DNA of 64,000 nucleotides from Litoditis marina (lineage: Eukaryota > Nematoda > Chromadorea > Rhabditida > Rhabditidae): contig OZ038433.1 in NCBI GenBank assembly GCA_964036275.1, positions 25,279,485-25,343,484 of the forward strand, read 5' to 3'. The position numbers and the translations under genes are program-made. Below the pieces are notes generated by a model. The model ran no database searches. It saw only the letters and a program-made list of their open reading frames with translations, and was not told the origin of the DNA. Positions 12,675-23,262 of the stretch are shown piece by piece. The stretch's first letter is position 1, and every line of letters starts with the position of its first letter.

Positions 12675-13163
12675 TCTAGGCAGCCGCAATCAACAGTCCT
12701 GAAAGAATATGTGAAAATGGGCGATATTACGGTACGTTCCAAGTCACCAGTTAGATTTCAGCAGGTTCAAGGCTCAATGACTGAAAATAAACACTCAGAA
12801 TATCTCCTAAACATCTCCAAGTCTTTCTCGCATTCCTGATGGAATCTCATCTGTGACTGTGAAGGGGTTGCGGTAGGTTGCAGTAAATGTGTTACATACT
12901 AAAACTAAACCAAACATATGTAAATATGAAACAATAACAAAAAAAGCCACCAATAAGTGTACATATAGTTGAACGGGAGTGTATAATCCCTGTTGTCAAG
13001 AAAAGTTACAACCCAGATTATATTTATTTTACAAGACAAGAATCGAAAGCATGAGAAAGTATACAAATACTAATGTGAGAAAAATTGGAAACATAACAAT
13101 GAGAATTATCGACTAAAACATAACACAGTACACAAAAAATACAAAAAGGTGTTTGAGTGGGAC
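12675..13163. other. ATG12-STAMBP spacer
   Basis: This 489-bp gap lies between the ATG12 stop and the STAMBP start on the same strand. It contains an AATAAA on the minus strand (TTTATT at 13023-13028), about 136 bases past the ATG12 stop, a likely polyadenylation signal. No gene is seen. Confidence 0.5.
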
Positions 13164-13454
13164 TTAGCCCCATGCCTCGGTAGTACTGTAATTTAGAACC
13201 AAATGTGAATCAGAGCCGTCACTATTAGGTATACCATAACAATCTTTAAGAACTTGAAAAGTGTGATCAGGAGAGGGTGCGAACGTCTGTGAAATATAGA
13301 AGAACAAACTCTTGTCGTCTGGTAATTGAATCATTTTGCGAATGGTTCCAGTCAGCCAGGCGATCGTTTGAGTAACATCTACATTAAATTTCTTCTTCTT
13401 TAAAATAGGAGCATCGCCAACAGGTTGGAGAGTCAGTGTAACCTTTTCAGCCAT
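13164..13454 (-). CDS. ATG12: Autophagy ubiquitin-like protein ATG12
   Basis: A single-exon, 96-residue ubiquitin-like protein. In its family ATG12 is joined through its C-terminal glycine to ATG5, and the conjugate with ATG16 drives LC3/ATG8 lipidation. The sequence shows KVTLTLQPVGDAPILK (first beta strand), SQTFAPSPDHTF (the conserved FAPSPD loop) and the invariant C-terminal TEAWG ending in the acceptor glycine. It lacks the long N-terminal tail of vertebrate ATG12 if translation starts at 13454. The same frame stays open upstream to 13607, but a good acceptor (TTTGTTGCAG) ends at 13481, 26 bases before this ATG, which favours the short form. It lies 218 bases after the SPTSS stop on the same strand. 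Confidence 0.93.
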   Translation of the reverse strand: MAEKVTLTLQPVGDAPILKKKKFNVDVTQTIAWLTGTIRKMIQLPDDKSLFFYISQTFAPSPDHTFQVLKDCYGIPNSDGSDSHLVLNYSTTEAWG

Positions 13455-13672
13455 TAGGAAAAGCAGCAAAGAGTTGTGGGCTGCAACAAACATTACATTT
13501 TTCCAGTTTACCAATTGTTCACAAATTGATGACGATAAACGACCAATTTGACATTTCCAGCGAAGACTTATAGTTATTCCACTATTTAAATGATTCATAT
13601 ACTCCAAACAAAAACTAACAGTTGGTTTATGGGAGAATTTGATACGGATTTCTTGTATAAAAAAGACTTACC

Positions 13673-14523
13673 TTAAAAAATGACACTAAGAGCGGGTCCA
13701 ATAGAGTAGAAGACAGTAACAGCGAAGGCTACAAAGACGGTGACGGCAGAATTGAAAAGTTTGCGCTCCCAGGGTTCAAGCATGTACAGGCCAGTAACAA
13801 GTAGATACTGCAAATACAGCCAGGCAAACCCTTCCACCTAAAAAACGTATATAGGAATGCAGGTATACATTTTGCTTTCAATTTTTGTCAGAAATATGCC
13901 ACCACCTGCAGTTGACTGGCGGGTCGCGGGGACATCTTGTGATTGCATTAGGTCGCGGGGACGTCCTGTGATTGCAACAAACATACCAACCTGTCTATTG
14001 TTACCTCTAAATTTTACATGCCGAAAATGAAACATCTGCCCAAATAGTAAATTTCAAGACGAGATATGCGGTTGTATCCCCGAAAATGCGGCAATTCCTT
14101 CTCAGCTCAAAATTGCTCAAATTAGCTTAAACATACAAATCAACGTGATGACTAGGTTATATTCCTTAGTAGACATTTTTTTGGACGACCTGCACAATAA
14201 TTTGTACGTGTGCTACCCCTCGAATTCTTTATTTAACCCGGTATTTCGTTAACCCTCTCAGTTAACCATTAACCGTTAACCGGGTAAACTCTTTTGTTAA
14301 CCACTAAGTAACCCAAAATTTTCCCCAAAATACATTGTAAATAAGGGTTATAAAGGGGTTAACAAAAGGTTTAACCCGGTTAATGGTTAACTGAGAGGGT
14401 TAACGAAATACCGGATTCCTTGTCGAATTGGCCGTGCTACCCCATCGAACTGAAATAGAGAAATGCACCTACCTTTTTGACGTCCGAATTCAAGCTGTGC
14501 TGTGCGTTGTGATCAGAACTCAT
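13673..14523 (-). CDS. SPTSSA: Serine palmitoyltransferase small subunit (ssSPT), 2 exons
   Basis: A 71-residue ER membrane protein that in its family binds and activates serine palmitoyltransferase, the first enzyme of sphingolipid synthesis. Exons are 14523-14473 and 13837-13673 (coding); they join in phase 0. The motif QYLLVTGLYMLEPWER is almost the same as in human SPTSSA, and the length (71) is identical. A hydrophobic stretch, FNSAVTVFVAFAVTVFYSIG, follows. It could equally be called SPTSSB-like; invertebrates often have one gene. Unusually, a consensus donor (G|GTAAGT) starts one base after the stop codon. No AATAAA lies between this stop and ATG12, so the transcript probably continues by splicing into the ATG12 leader. 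Confidence 0.92.
14238..14414. mobile_element. Palindromic MITE with TTAACC repeats
   Basis: A 177-bp element with near-perfect terminal inverted repeats of about 40 bp, starting CCGGTATTTCGTTAACCC. The arms are built from repeated TTAACC units. The flanks contain similar but not identical sequence (ATTCTTTATT and ATTCCTTGTC), so a target duplication is only hinted at. It lies in the SPTSS intron. Confidence 0.7.
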
Positions 14524-14939
14524 AACCAACCCAAAGTGCGGCCCGCTAACGGCGTGCAATGAAGAATGGAGATAAAACGATCAATCGTGTTTACTCAGTA
14601 GTCTCTGAAATGATAAGAACAAATCATACCATATTTGTTACTCTCCTCTGATTGTACACATCATACAGAGAAAGCTCAGAAATCTCATTACCGGTTTCCA
14701 AGAGCAAAAGCTATACATAAATTTTTTTAAAACCATGGTTTTTTCACAGAAAAGTAAGGAACATAGTCTTGTTGAATTTCTAATTGCGACAAAAATTGAG
14801 CGTACATAGAAAACTTCCTTGAACAAACATGATACGTTCCTTAATAAGCATTCAGAGTAGAGTATTGTAGCAAAATTAAATGAAAAAAGAGAAAAAGTAG
14901 AAAACGTCATGTTTACAACCAACGACATAGGTATTGGAC

Positions 14940-15255
14940 GACGTAAAACCCATTCACTGGAAGCCGGCGGAAATACCGCAATAGGCCGCGGTCTGTTATT
15001 TCATATTTCGTTGGCGCACATTGCCAGCACCATGTGGGCATGGCTGGCCGATATATATTCTCGTTCATGCGGCGCCTGACCGACCGCGCCAAACTAAGAC
15101 AATGGGGGCCCAGTAGCCGCCCAGTCTGGGCCCAGTCGCCGCCCACTCTGGGCCTACTAACGCGCTGACTGGCCGCTACTGGGCCACATGTGGGCGGCGA
15201 GTGGGCCTAGACTGGGCGGCGACTGGGCCCAGACTGGGCGGCGACTGGGCCAAAA
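14940..15255. repeat. GC-rich GGGCGGCGACTGGGCC tandem/inverted repeat
   Basis: A GC-rich island in AT-rich DNA. Units of GGGCGGCGACTGGGCC occur in tandem at 15190-15250 and inverted at 15105-15165. The phrase GACAATGGGGGCCCAGT also occurs, inverted, in a second island at 22555-22692. It is probably a transposon with subterminal repeats; no clear ends were found. Confidence 0.55.
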
Positions 15256-15487
15256 AAGTATAAAAAACTTCCCTGGGCTCAGAAAAACGGAAATAATGAA
15301 AGGGTTTGATCCCGTTGAAGCAGGTACTAAAACAGTTGATTAATATCATTCATTCATACAACAAAACATCAACAACAACAATATCCGAAAAGATATCAAA
15401 AATGTCCATTTCAACTTCAAACTAAACAATTGATTATAAACTACTTCGGTATTCAGGATCTATCTAAACTATACTGAAAGTTAAATG

Positions 15488-15600
15488 AGTAGTCACGTGA
15501 AGTTTGTATTTTAATCATGGACTTGGTCATTGCAGGTTTCTCAATTCTGCTGTGTTTGAAATGTTTCACGTGACTATGCAATTGACAAACAGTGTTACAA
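15488..15600. repeat. CACGTGA hairpin repeat, copy 1
   Basis: The segment begins AGTCACGTGAAGTTTG and ends TTTCACGTGACT, with GGTCATTGCAGGTTTCTC and CTGCTGTGTTTGAAATG in between. A second copy lies at 51636-51750, just upstream of PAQR3. The ends are inverted repeats with an E-box core. Confidence 0.6.
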
Positions 15601-15733
15601 ACTCGAAAACCTACTTAATTTTTGGATTTGCAGACATGACCGAACGATCAAATGCCGCGGATTCCCATGAACAGGCTACTTTTCGTGAAATAGTGATTCT
15701 ACTGGCATACAGTCCTAGTTCTGACACATAATG

Positions 15734-15927
15734 GGCCAATTTTATATCTAACCAGGTTTTCAGGTTACTTGAGTGGGGAACCTTGTGACCTAGAAACGGA
15801 ATCCGGTTAGCCTCAAAAGTAACAGTAAAGATAAATTTTCGGCTCGAATTAGAGGGTAACCTATTGTTGATTCCGGGAAAAAAGGTTACCAAAAGACCTA
15901 AAAACCCGATTTGATATTGAATTCACC
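15734..15927. mobile_element. GGTTACC palindromic MITE, diverged copy
   Basis: This is a shortened, mutated relative of the elements at 31476-31749 and 58461-58735. It begins GGCCAATTTTATATCTAACC and ends TTGATATTGAATTCACC. No target duplication is left. It lies between the small unknown gene and SPTSS. Confidence 0.65.
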
Positions 15928-15982
15928 ATATGGTGGTCAATTACAGCACATTACGGTAAAAATACCAAAACATCATGAGAAA

Positions 15983-16894
15983 CTAACGAATGACCACGAT
16001 ACTATCACTTCCGTTGAATGAAGTAATAGCCAGCATAGGACTCTTCAGTGGTTGCGCTCCTTTCTCCTGCACATCAAAGTTCCCACAAGTTCGGCTCTGA
16101 AATAAGTTTTCTGTGGGTAAGAAATGGCTGAATTTATTCGAATTCGTCATTCAGCACACTGCACACACCCATTCTACATCTGAGAGAGTGAGGAGTTGAG
16201 GTGAACATGCCGCGATCATATCGATGAACGATCTATGGTTGAAGTCGGATGAACGTAGTTAGGTTGATTTGCACATACACCAATTTGCAACTTGAAAACA
16301 GGCATTGTTTTGTGCCGTTTACGTGTTTACGAAGAACTTTTTTCTCGCGTTGGGTGCAACAACTGGTCCACAGCTCAGAAACTACTTAAATTACCTTAGA
16401 AATGAGAGCCGTGTCTAAATTATTCACTGTTAGAGATTGTAGAGAATCATATTTTGCTTCAATCATCACAATTTTCAGACATTACGCGAATACGTGAAAA
16501 TAAATCAGCAGAGTTAATTTGTGAACACAATGAACGATATTTCTATACTTTACAAAAGAAGGGTTTTATTTTTAAACCAATTTTACTAGATAATTCTATG
16601 ATGAAACAGTGAAAGATGTCAGCGAAACCGTTTTGTATCATGTTTGAGAAAAAAATTTGCCTACTTTTCATGCGGCAAAAATATGAAACTTGTTTTAGGC
16701 GGCACATTCCAAAATATTCTGAACTGTACTCCAAATCCTAGTATAATGTTTAAAGAACAGATACGAGTGAATCAGGAAGCCTTTACTGACTGCCTCCTAG
16801 AAACATAGTAGTAGGTGTCAATATTCCTCTAATTCCTGAACGCACCTGTAGAACTTCCCAGAGGCGTATCTTCTCCGTCATTGGATGAATTCAT
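15983..16894 (-). CDS. Small 64-residue protein of unknown function, 3 exons
   Basis: I do not recognise this protein. Exons at 16894-16846, 16426-16395 and 16096-15983 have consensus borders and join in phase to 65 codons including TAG. The N-terminus is acidic and polar (MNSSNDGEDTPLGSST); the C-terminal half reads QPLKSPMLAITSFNGSDSIV. No signal peptide or membrane segment is seen. A strong acceptor (TTTTCAG) sits 10 bases before the ATG, as in other genes here. It is on the same strand and upstream of SPTSS. The middle exon is only 32 bases, so the model could be wrong, and chance cannot be excluded. Confidence 0.4.
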
Positions 16895-17144
16895 TGAAAA
16901 CTCTCTGAAAATTAAATTTTGGAACGATGAAAATGTACCAAACAATGATCCAAAATGTAAATAGCCAAATCAGTTTCCCAGTTTACAAAATTTTTCATGT
17001 TATTTGAAAGGAATAAATTTGTGATATGGATCGTTTGCAAATGAATCCCGGAATGATTCACAGAGTACTGAGAAATAACAGAGCACACTTGAGTCAAAAA
17101 ATTAACATTTGGGAAATAAGGGACCTACTAATTACCGCACCTAC

Positions 17145-20100
17145 CACACATCGCCGCGCTCGGTTTAAAGGCTGCACCCAGGATTTAGCAAAAGCCAATC
17201 CGTGCGGGACCCGCAATTGAAAACTTATGACAGATAATTGGAAAAAGTTGGTAGTATGGTGTATTGTTTTATACATTGTTGGAAAGAGAATATTATGCTC
17301 TCTCTGAACTAAGCTTTTGGGCTCAAGATCAGCAAAACCCTCGGAGTATTACGTATTTCAAGTTTTCAAATGCTCATAACTTTTTATCCTATGTACCAAT
17401 TCACCCCAAAAGCTTAGTTCAGAGAGATTCATCTACGCTCATGATTATAAAGCAAAAATTTAATTTTTCTGTCGAGCAGTTTTCGAGATTATCTGTCGGA
17501 AGTTGATGTGTGACCTACCGGTAACTACAATGATGCTCCAATGCTAACTAAGTCCTTTAATTATTGGAATTTCGAACGAATTTTGGCAGAGTGCCAAAGC
17601 TGAAATGAGTCTCGTAGCGAGACCCTGATAAATGGTCGAAACCATTTCGAATTTATCAGGAGCGAGCTCCGGCGAGCTTTTCTTTATCCAAGTTTTATGG
17701 TTCTAATAGTGCGGTTTGAACCCACCCACCCACCCTTCGTTCAAACCGCGGGATTCGAGGGCGTATGAGCAAACCATCCGGGAAAAAGCTCGCCATCAAG
17801 GGAATAGTCTGTTACCAGTGTTATAATTTACTCAAGGCATTCGGTGTGACAGCCGGCTGTTCGGTAATTAGTTAACGCATCAGAAAATATGTTTCCGTCT
17901 TCCCTAAGCATCTGTTTGTTTGTAACAAAGTGTGAGCTTATCAAGAGGCAGAGATCGGATTTTCGGAAGTTCCTGGGGTTGCCGGAAAAATCGGATGCTG
18001 TACCACGTCAAACTATTCAGAAGGGTGCACTGCAGCTGGGGTCCTTTCATGTGGTTAGTGGCGACCCAGGGGCTACCGATAATTCGAGGTGAACCAACGA
18101 CAAGGTAAAGTAGGAGTAACAGGGCTACATATTCAATCGTAACAAACATCAGGGGTAAGTTGCCTTTCTTACTTAATTTCGTCTCATTCATCTTTTCACG
18201 GAATCAGTTTCATTCAATCACATATGTTTCCCTCGTGTATATATATTGCTCACCATTGTAATTCTTTTGGGTACAATGTATGTTTAGTTGTTTCGCTGCT
18301 TGTCGTTGGTTTGTGTTGTATTGTGTTGTTATCATGCACTATTGGTCCAAATGAAGCTTTCTATCCATGAAGCTTTCTACTCTCAAAATGTCTTCGAAAT
18401 TTTGGTTATGCCGTAGTTATACGGAGGTATAATGAAACAGAAGAAGTTTTCTCATTTTTCTGTCATTTTTACTATACTATTGTTATTATTATTATTATGT
18501 TAGAGTAGTTGATTATTATTAATAACATCACAGTCAGTATAATGTTAACGTTGAATAGTAGTTATCGCTGTGCTTTTCTCGCTTGTCATAACAACAATTG
18601 CTCATTTCAACCAGCAGCGTTTAGTCTTTTCGTATTCATTTCTCGTACTCTCAGTTTTTTGATGTGATAGCTATTCGATAAATTGATCTGCGTTTGGTTA
18701 TAGGTAGTAACAGAATGATTTGGTGGTCGGACTCTCTAACACTCGCTCAATTTGCGGGTCTTTGGGTGGGACCAACATCAGCGGCTATCCTGGTATGTCG
18801 AAAATTTGGTCAATTTGAGGTGCATGGCAGCGTGCGAGTGAATGATATACATGATGCTTCCTAGAAATATTCAATTTTCCATTTTTTGGCGGTTTATACA
18901 TGCAACCGGGTTGCTTTTCAAATGCAACCAAGTTTATCTTTTTAGTTATGTTAAGTGATTTGGTTGCATTGGAGATGATGCAACCAGGTTGCTTTCAGGT
19001 TGCATTTGAAATCAACCAATGGTTCCGTACATATGCAACCTGGTTGCATTTTGGTTGCATGCAACCCGGTTGCATGTGTAATGTAAATTTTTTTCGATAA
19101 CGGTACAAACCTATTTCGACATCTTTCTCTACAGTCTAATGTTCTCAGCATATTAAAATCGATTGCGGCGGACTGCGATCTCTTTGAACAAAAAGTATCC
19201 CATTCAGTAACATTAGTTGAAAACTATGAGATGAACTTATTCACGTTTCACGTACATTGTGTGTTCATGTCATTATGTACTTCATATCTTGTGGACTGTT
19301 GACCGAATATTTTAAGTGACTATCCCATCACTCCGAGTTCATTCCTGTGTGGGCCGATCAGGTTCCGACGTTCCGAGCAACGTCGTTGAAGTGAGTCTCT
19401 AATCCATTTTGTATCATTTTCAAAGTGCAGAGAAGAGAGTTGTGTTTGGTTTATGATGGTAGAACGGGTCATGATTTTCAAATTGAAAGCCTGCGCTCTT
19501 CACGTGCGAATTATCGCAGTATCAACTCTCACTTTTCAAGTTAAGGTACTACCACAAAAGCTGCACCATTCTCAGATTTCACTCTAAATTTTGCATTTTC
19601 GATCAGGTCCGTCTATTGATTTCGGTTAGAATCTGCCTTGTACTCTTCGATGGGTGCGAACGAGGTGCCAGGTGGGAGACGAAGACAAAACAGCGTAACG
19701 TAAACGCCACAATTACAAGTTGGTATTTGACAAAGTTACTGAAAAATAGTCTAAACGTGTCATCTCCGCCAAGCCGTCTATTCAGTCAGTGTTGGTGCAA
19801 AATAGTGAAAATCCGGTAGAGAACACCCAACGTTTTGACCTTTTAGATGAGGTTTTCCGTTATCTTTCCTCCGTACATACAGTCTTTTAAAATTCCAAAC
19901 TGTGTAGTGCAATTTTTTGGATTTTCTTCTTCGGTTGGACATAAACGTATATAAGCCTTATCACAGTATCACTGGTGAACAGTGTTCAAACCGTCAAAAG
20001 TTTACAAACATACCTAATTAAAAGCATAATCGAGATATATGAATATATTCCAGGAGACAATCCGCACGTTTTTCGATAGAAAGTGTCAGCCGTGTTAGGG

Positions 20101-21152
20101 TTGTTTCTATCAAGCAGACACTTATGGAGACGATAATTATTTTTCTCTCTCTGTAAGTTGTAGTCATACGCATACAGTTATTCTAAATATGAATATCTAG
20201 ATATTAACATCACTTTCTAACCTCTAAGTCACATGGTCACATCACACGTTCAAATAAAAACATAGCATATTTATAGAATGTGTATATATTTATACTTTCA
20301 ATTAGTTTAGTACAATTTAAATCTTCCTTCGATGGTTTTCCTTCGTCCTTGCTCCATTGTACACATTGTTTCTGGAATAAATGTTAATCATGATTCACTC
20401 TGCCTCATAATTTACCTGTCTATGAAGAAACGCACTCTCGAACACACCACATAGCGAAATATGTAAGAGTGGTGAAGTGGTTCGATGAAATAATCGCTAG
20501 GCCTGCTACATTTCTGAGTATACATCGAATGAAGACATTTATTTTTGGAAATAAGGTTACATTCATGCCTTAATTGCTTTATGAAGAATGTTACAGACAT
20601 ACGTATGAACTATAGGATTGAAACTTTCTCTATATTGCAAAAAAAAAGAACAAATGAACATAAGTTTAACAGGATTTGGCGAACATTTATCAGAGAAACA
20701 GTGATCCATGTTGAACCATTCATTATACTACTTGCTTATCAACCTGCCAATAAAAGTGCTCAATCCATTATTCATTGTAGTCGACAAATGATTAAATTGG
20801 TTGAGTTCTACCAGTCATCGAATTTTAAAACTAAACAGGAGAATTTCATTGGTCGTATGAAAATAGTATGAATTAAATACCTGATGATCCACTTGATTTT
20901 GATGTTCTCGCACACGGTCCCGAAACACCGTGTATCTGAATTACATATCATACAACAGAACTTAATAATATCCGTTCAAAACACAATATATTATATATAT
21001 AAACTTGAAACAAATGAATTATATTTTAATTTAAAACTTAAAAAATGAGAAGCACAGCTAATAAATGGCTACCGAAGCGAAATCGTGGCAGGAGTCAGCC
21101 TCCTTAAAATTGATCAGTCCTTTAACTCCTATGACGGCTTCGGCGAGGTGTG
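17145..21152. mobile_element. 4-kb element nested in the left inverted repeat of the outer transposon
   Basis: This stretch separates two parts of the outer element's left inverted repeat. The bases CTAC occur on both sides (17141-17144 and 21153-21156), a possible 4-bp target duplication. The ends resemble each other inverted: CACACATCGCCGCGCTCGG at the left, and the complement of CACACCTCGCCGAAGCCG at the right. It holds no long open frame, several hairpins (for example 17284-17424 and 17712-17750) and a TGCAACC repeat. The insertion is clear; its class is not. Confidence 0.6.
18897..19083. repeat. TGCAACC repeat, copy 1
   Basis: The segment has many copies of TGCAACC and GGTTGCA in both orientations, beginning ACATGCAACCGGGTTGC and ending GCAACCCGGTTGCATGTGTA. 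Related segments lie at 30137-30305 and 32395-32492. The ends are inverted repeats, so this is likely a MITE. Confidence 0.65.
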
Positions 21153-22554
21153 CTACCGCACCGGGTGAAATACCGCACCGCGATTTGAAAATACCGCACC
21201 GTACCGCACCAGCGCAAATTTGCGTATTTTTTTCCAAAAAATGCAAAATCTTTAATTTTGCAATTAAAATACTTTCTAAAGCAGAAATCCTATCCTTTTC
21301 ATTACTTTAGATACAGCAAGTCTGAACATGATGTTTAACGACCGAACACAATTAGTTTATTTCCTTTTTCTGCAGGAATAGTGGAAATATTCTGAGTTGT
21401 GTTTCGAAAAATAGTTTTCAGTCAGTTCGTTTGTCTAGAGATCCTTTCAGCTCTTCTAAAAGCAAATTGGTCACTATATTCGTCGAAGCATGCATCTAAG
21501 ATATTTTCCGACTGTTTCCAAAAAGGTTCATCGATAATAACGATAATTTGGGTATTCTTGAAACAACAAAAAGCAAGACCGGTATTTAATATGTCGGACC
21601 AACAGCAAAGTAGTTGATCATTACCGAGTTAGCCAGTTCGGATCTCTCAAAACTGTTGTCGTAGCAGCTAGGACTTCGTTAGGAGCAAACTGTCTGTCGA
21701 TGCAGAGATCCAGCTCTCATGAACACAGATAGAAGAAAACATATTTTCCCGTTTAAAATCAACCACCGTTAAGTTACTAAATGCGAGGTCACGTATACGT
21801 TCCATCCTGTCTCGTAAGATTCACATATAATATATATTTGTACTGATGGAAGCGTTACAAAAACGGCTGTGAAAAACGGTTCTAGAAACTAGAAATAAGA
21901 AGCACACTTGAGTCAGGTGAGGCCGGCGTTCATTAGTTTTACGGTATATCTGAGGTTCATGACATAGTTTTAAGTAGTGGAGAAAAAGCCATCATCATGG
22001 GTTCATGGGTACCCCTGAGTACTTTTCTTTTGAAATGATGAGCAGCTTCTTCTATACATTCGATAACTCATGAAAACATGAAGGTATGAAGTCACCCAAC
22101 AGAAAACGAAAATGCAATACGGAAAGCGTATAAGCGTACGGTCTTCTAGTGAGAAAGTTTGAAAGAACGTTTTCTCGAGATCACTATGTTTGTTTTCAAG
22201 TGATGAAAGATTAGGATTTCTGCTTTAGGAACTATTTTGCTTGCAAAATTGGAGACTTTGGAATTTTTGGAAAAATACGCAAATTTGCGCTGGTGCGGTA
22301 CGGTGCGGTATTTTCAAATCGCGGTGCGGTATTTCAGCGGTGCGGTAGGTGCGGTAATTAGTAGGTCCCGGGAAATAAGGCTAAAAATGACGTAATGAGC
22401 TTGAACTGATTTGATGAGAACCTTACGTTGGCCAAAAACACTTCGAAATATTCCATAACAAAAGTATATTACAAAAAAATTGATATAAAATAACTATAAA
22501 CAAGAAAAACGAACTGAAAATATAAGTTGAAAATTTGAGTTTTGAGTTCGAGAG

Positions 22555-22692
22555 GTGCGTCGCGGTCAACCGCGACGCAGCTTTGGAATGGATGACCCGC
22601 CCCCACTGGCGGGCAGGTGGGCGGCGACTGGGCCGGAACTCGCGGCTAGTGGGCCGACCCACCCGAGTGGGCGGCAACTGGGCCCCCATTGT
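22555..22692. repeat. GC-rich GTGGGCGGCGACTGGGCC repeat, copy 2
   Basis: It shares GGGCGGCGACTGGGCC and GGGCCCCCATTGTCT with the island at 14940-15255, in the opposite overall orientation. It starts with a small hairpin, GCGTCGCGGT/ACCGCGACGC. Confidence 0.55.
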
Positions 22693-22912
22693 CTGAGAAA
22701 TCATATGATTCGTCTTATTTTATTTTGGGCTGGAAATAATATTATTTTTTTATATTTTAGGCCTTTTTCAGTGATATGTTCAAGATCCATTCTTAATTAA
22801 AACGAATATTTTCACTGGCAACGTTACGGAATCACGAAAAGATTCTTTAAAGAAAAAGCTAAGCTTTGCAATATTGACATATTTCTGCCGCGTAACTATG
22901 ATTGTATGATGC

Positions 22913-22928
22913 CTCTCTCTCTCTCTCC

Positions 22929-22971
<43 letters not shown>

Positions 22972-22973
22972 TC
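22913..22973. repeat. (CT)n microsatellite
   Basis: A run of CT repeats with a few interruptions. Confidence 0.9.
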
Positions 22974-23262
22974 CCTTTCCTATCTTCCTTTTCAAGGTTG
23001 TTTCCGCCATAATTATTAGGAAAATGTGATGCACCTCAGTGTCCCAAATATGTTGTTTCTACGTACGTTTTCGCTCCTCACTCTAAGAAATGTTTCTATA
23101 CTCTGTTTAAGCTGTGCTAGACTTTAGCGGTCTGCATTGCGACTGCTATGAGTGAAGGACGTAGTTTATCTCTGTCTTCTGTTTGTCTGTCTGTCTGTTC
23201 TGTTCGTAGTTTTCTGTTTAGGCTGGCTCGATTATCTTGTTGCAGCTTCTCCCTTATTCAAA

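Larger units (their letters stand above)
17120..22369. mobile_element. Terminal-inverted-repeat transposon with nested insert, 9-bp target duplication
   Basis: The outer element begins GGGACCTACTAATTACCGCA at 17120 and ends with its complement at 22369. It is flanked by GGGAAATAA at 17111-17119 and 22370-22378. The inverted repeats run for roughly 150 bp: the left one is 17120-17144 continued at 21157-21290, the right one is 22218-22369. Both contain several ACCGCACCG units and the phrase GCGCAAATTTGCGTATTT. Without the insert (17145-21156) the element would be about 1.24 kb. No transposase frame is seen, so it is non-autonomous. The 9-bp duplication suggests a Mutator-like superfamily. Confidence 0.82.
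22370..23262. other. Upstream region of IFRD
   Basis: No gene is seen. It holds the second GC-rich island (22555-22692) and a CT microsatellite (22913-22973). The promoter of IFRD should lie here or at any outron start, but no motif can be assigned. Confidence 0.45.

Noticed and set aside
20545..20871. A 108-codon plus-strand frame
   Set aside because: It lies inside the non-coding nested element and has no recognisable domain; likely chance.
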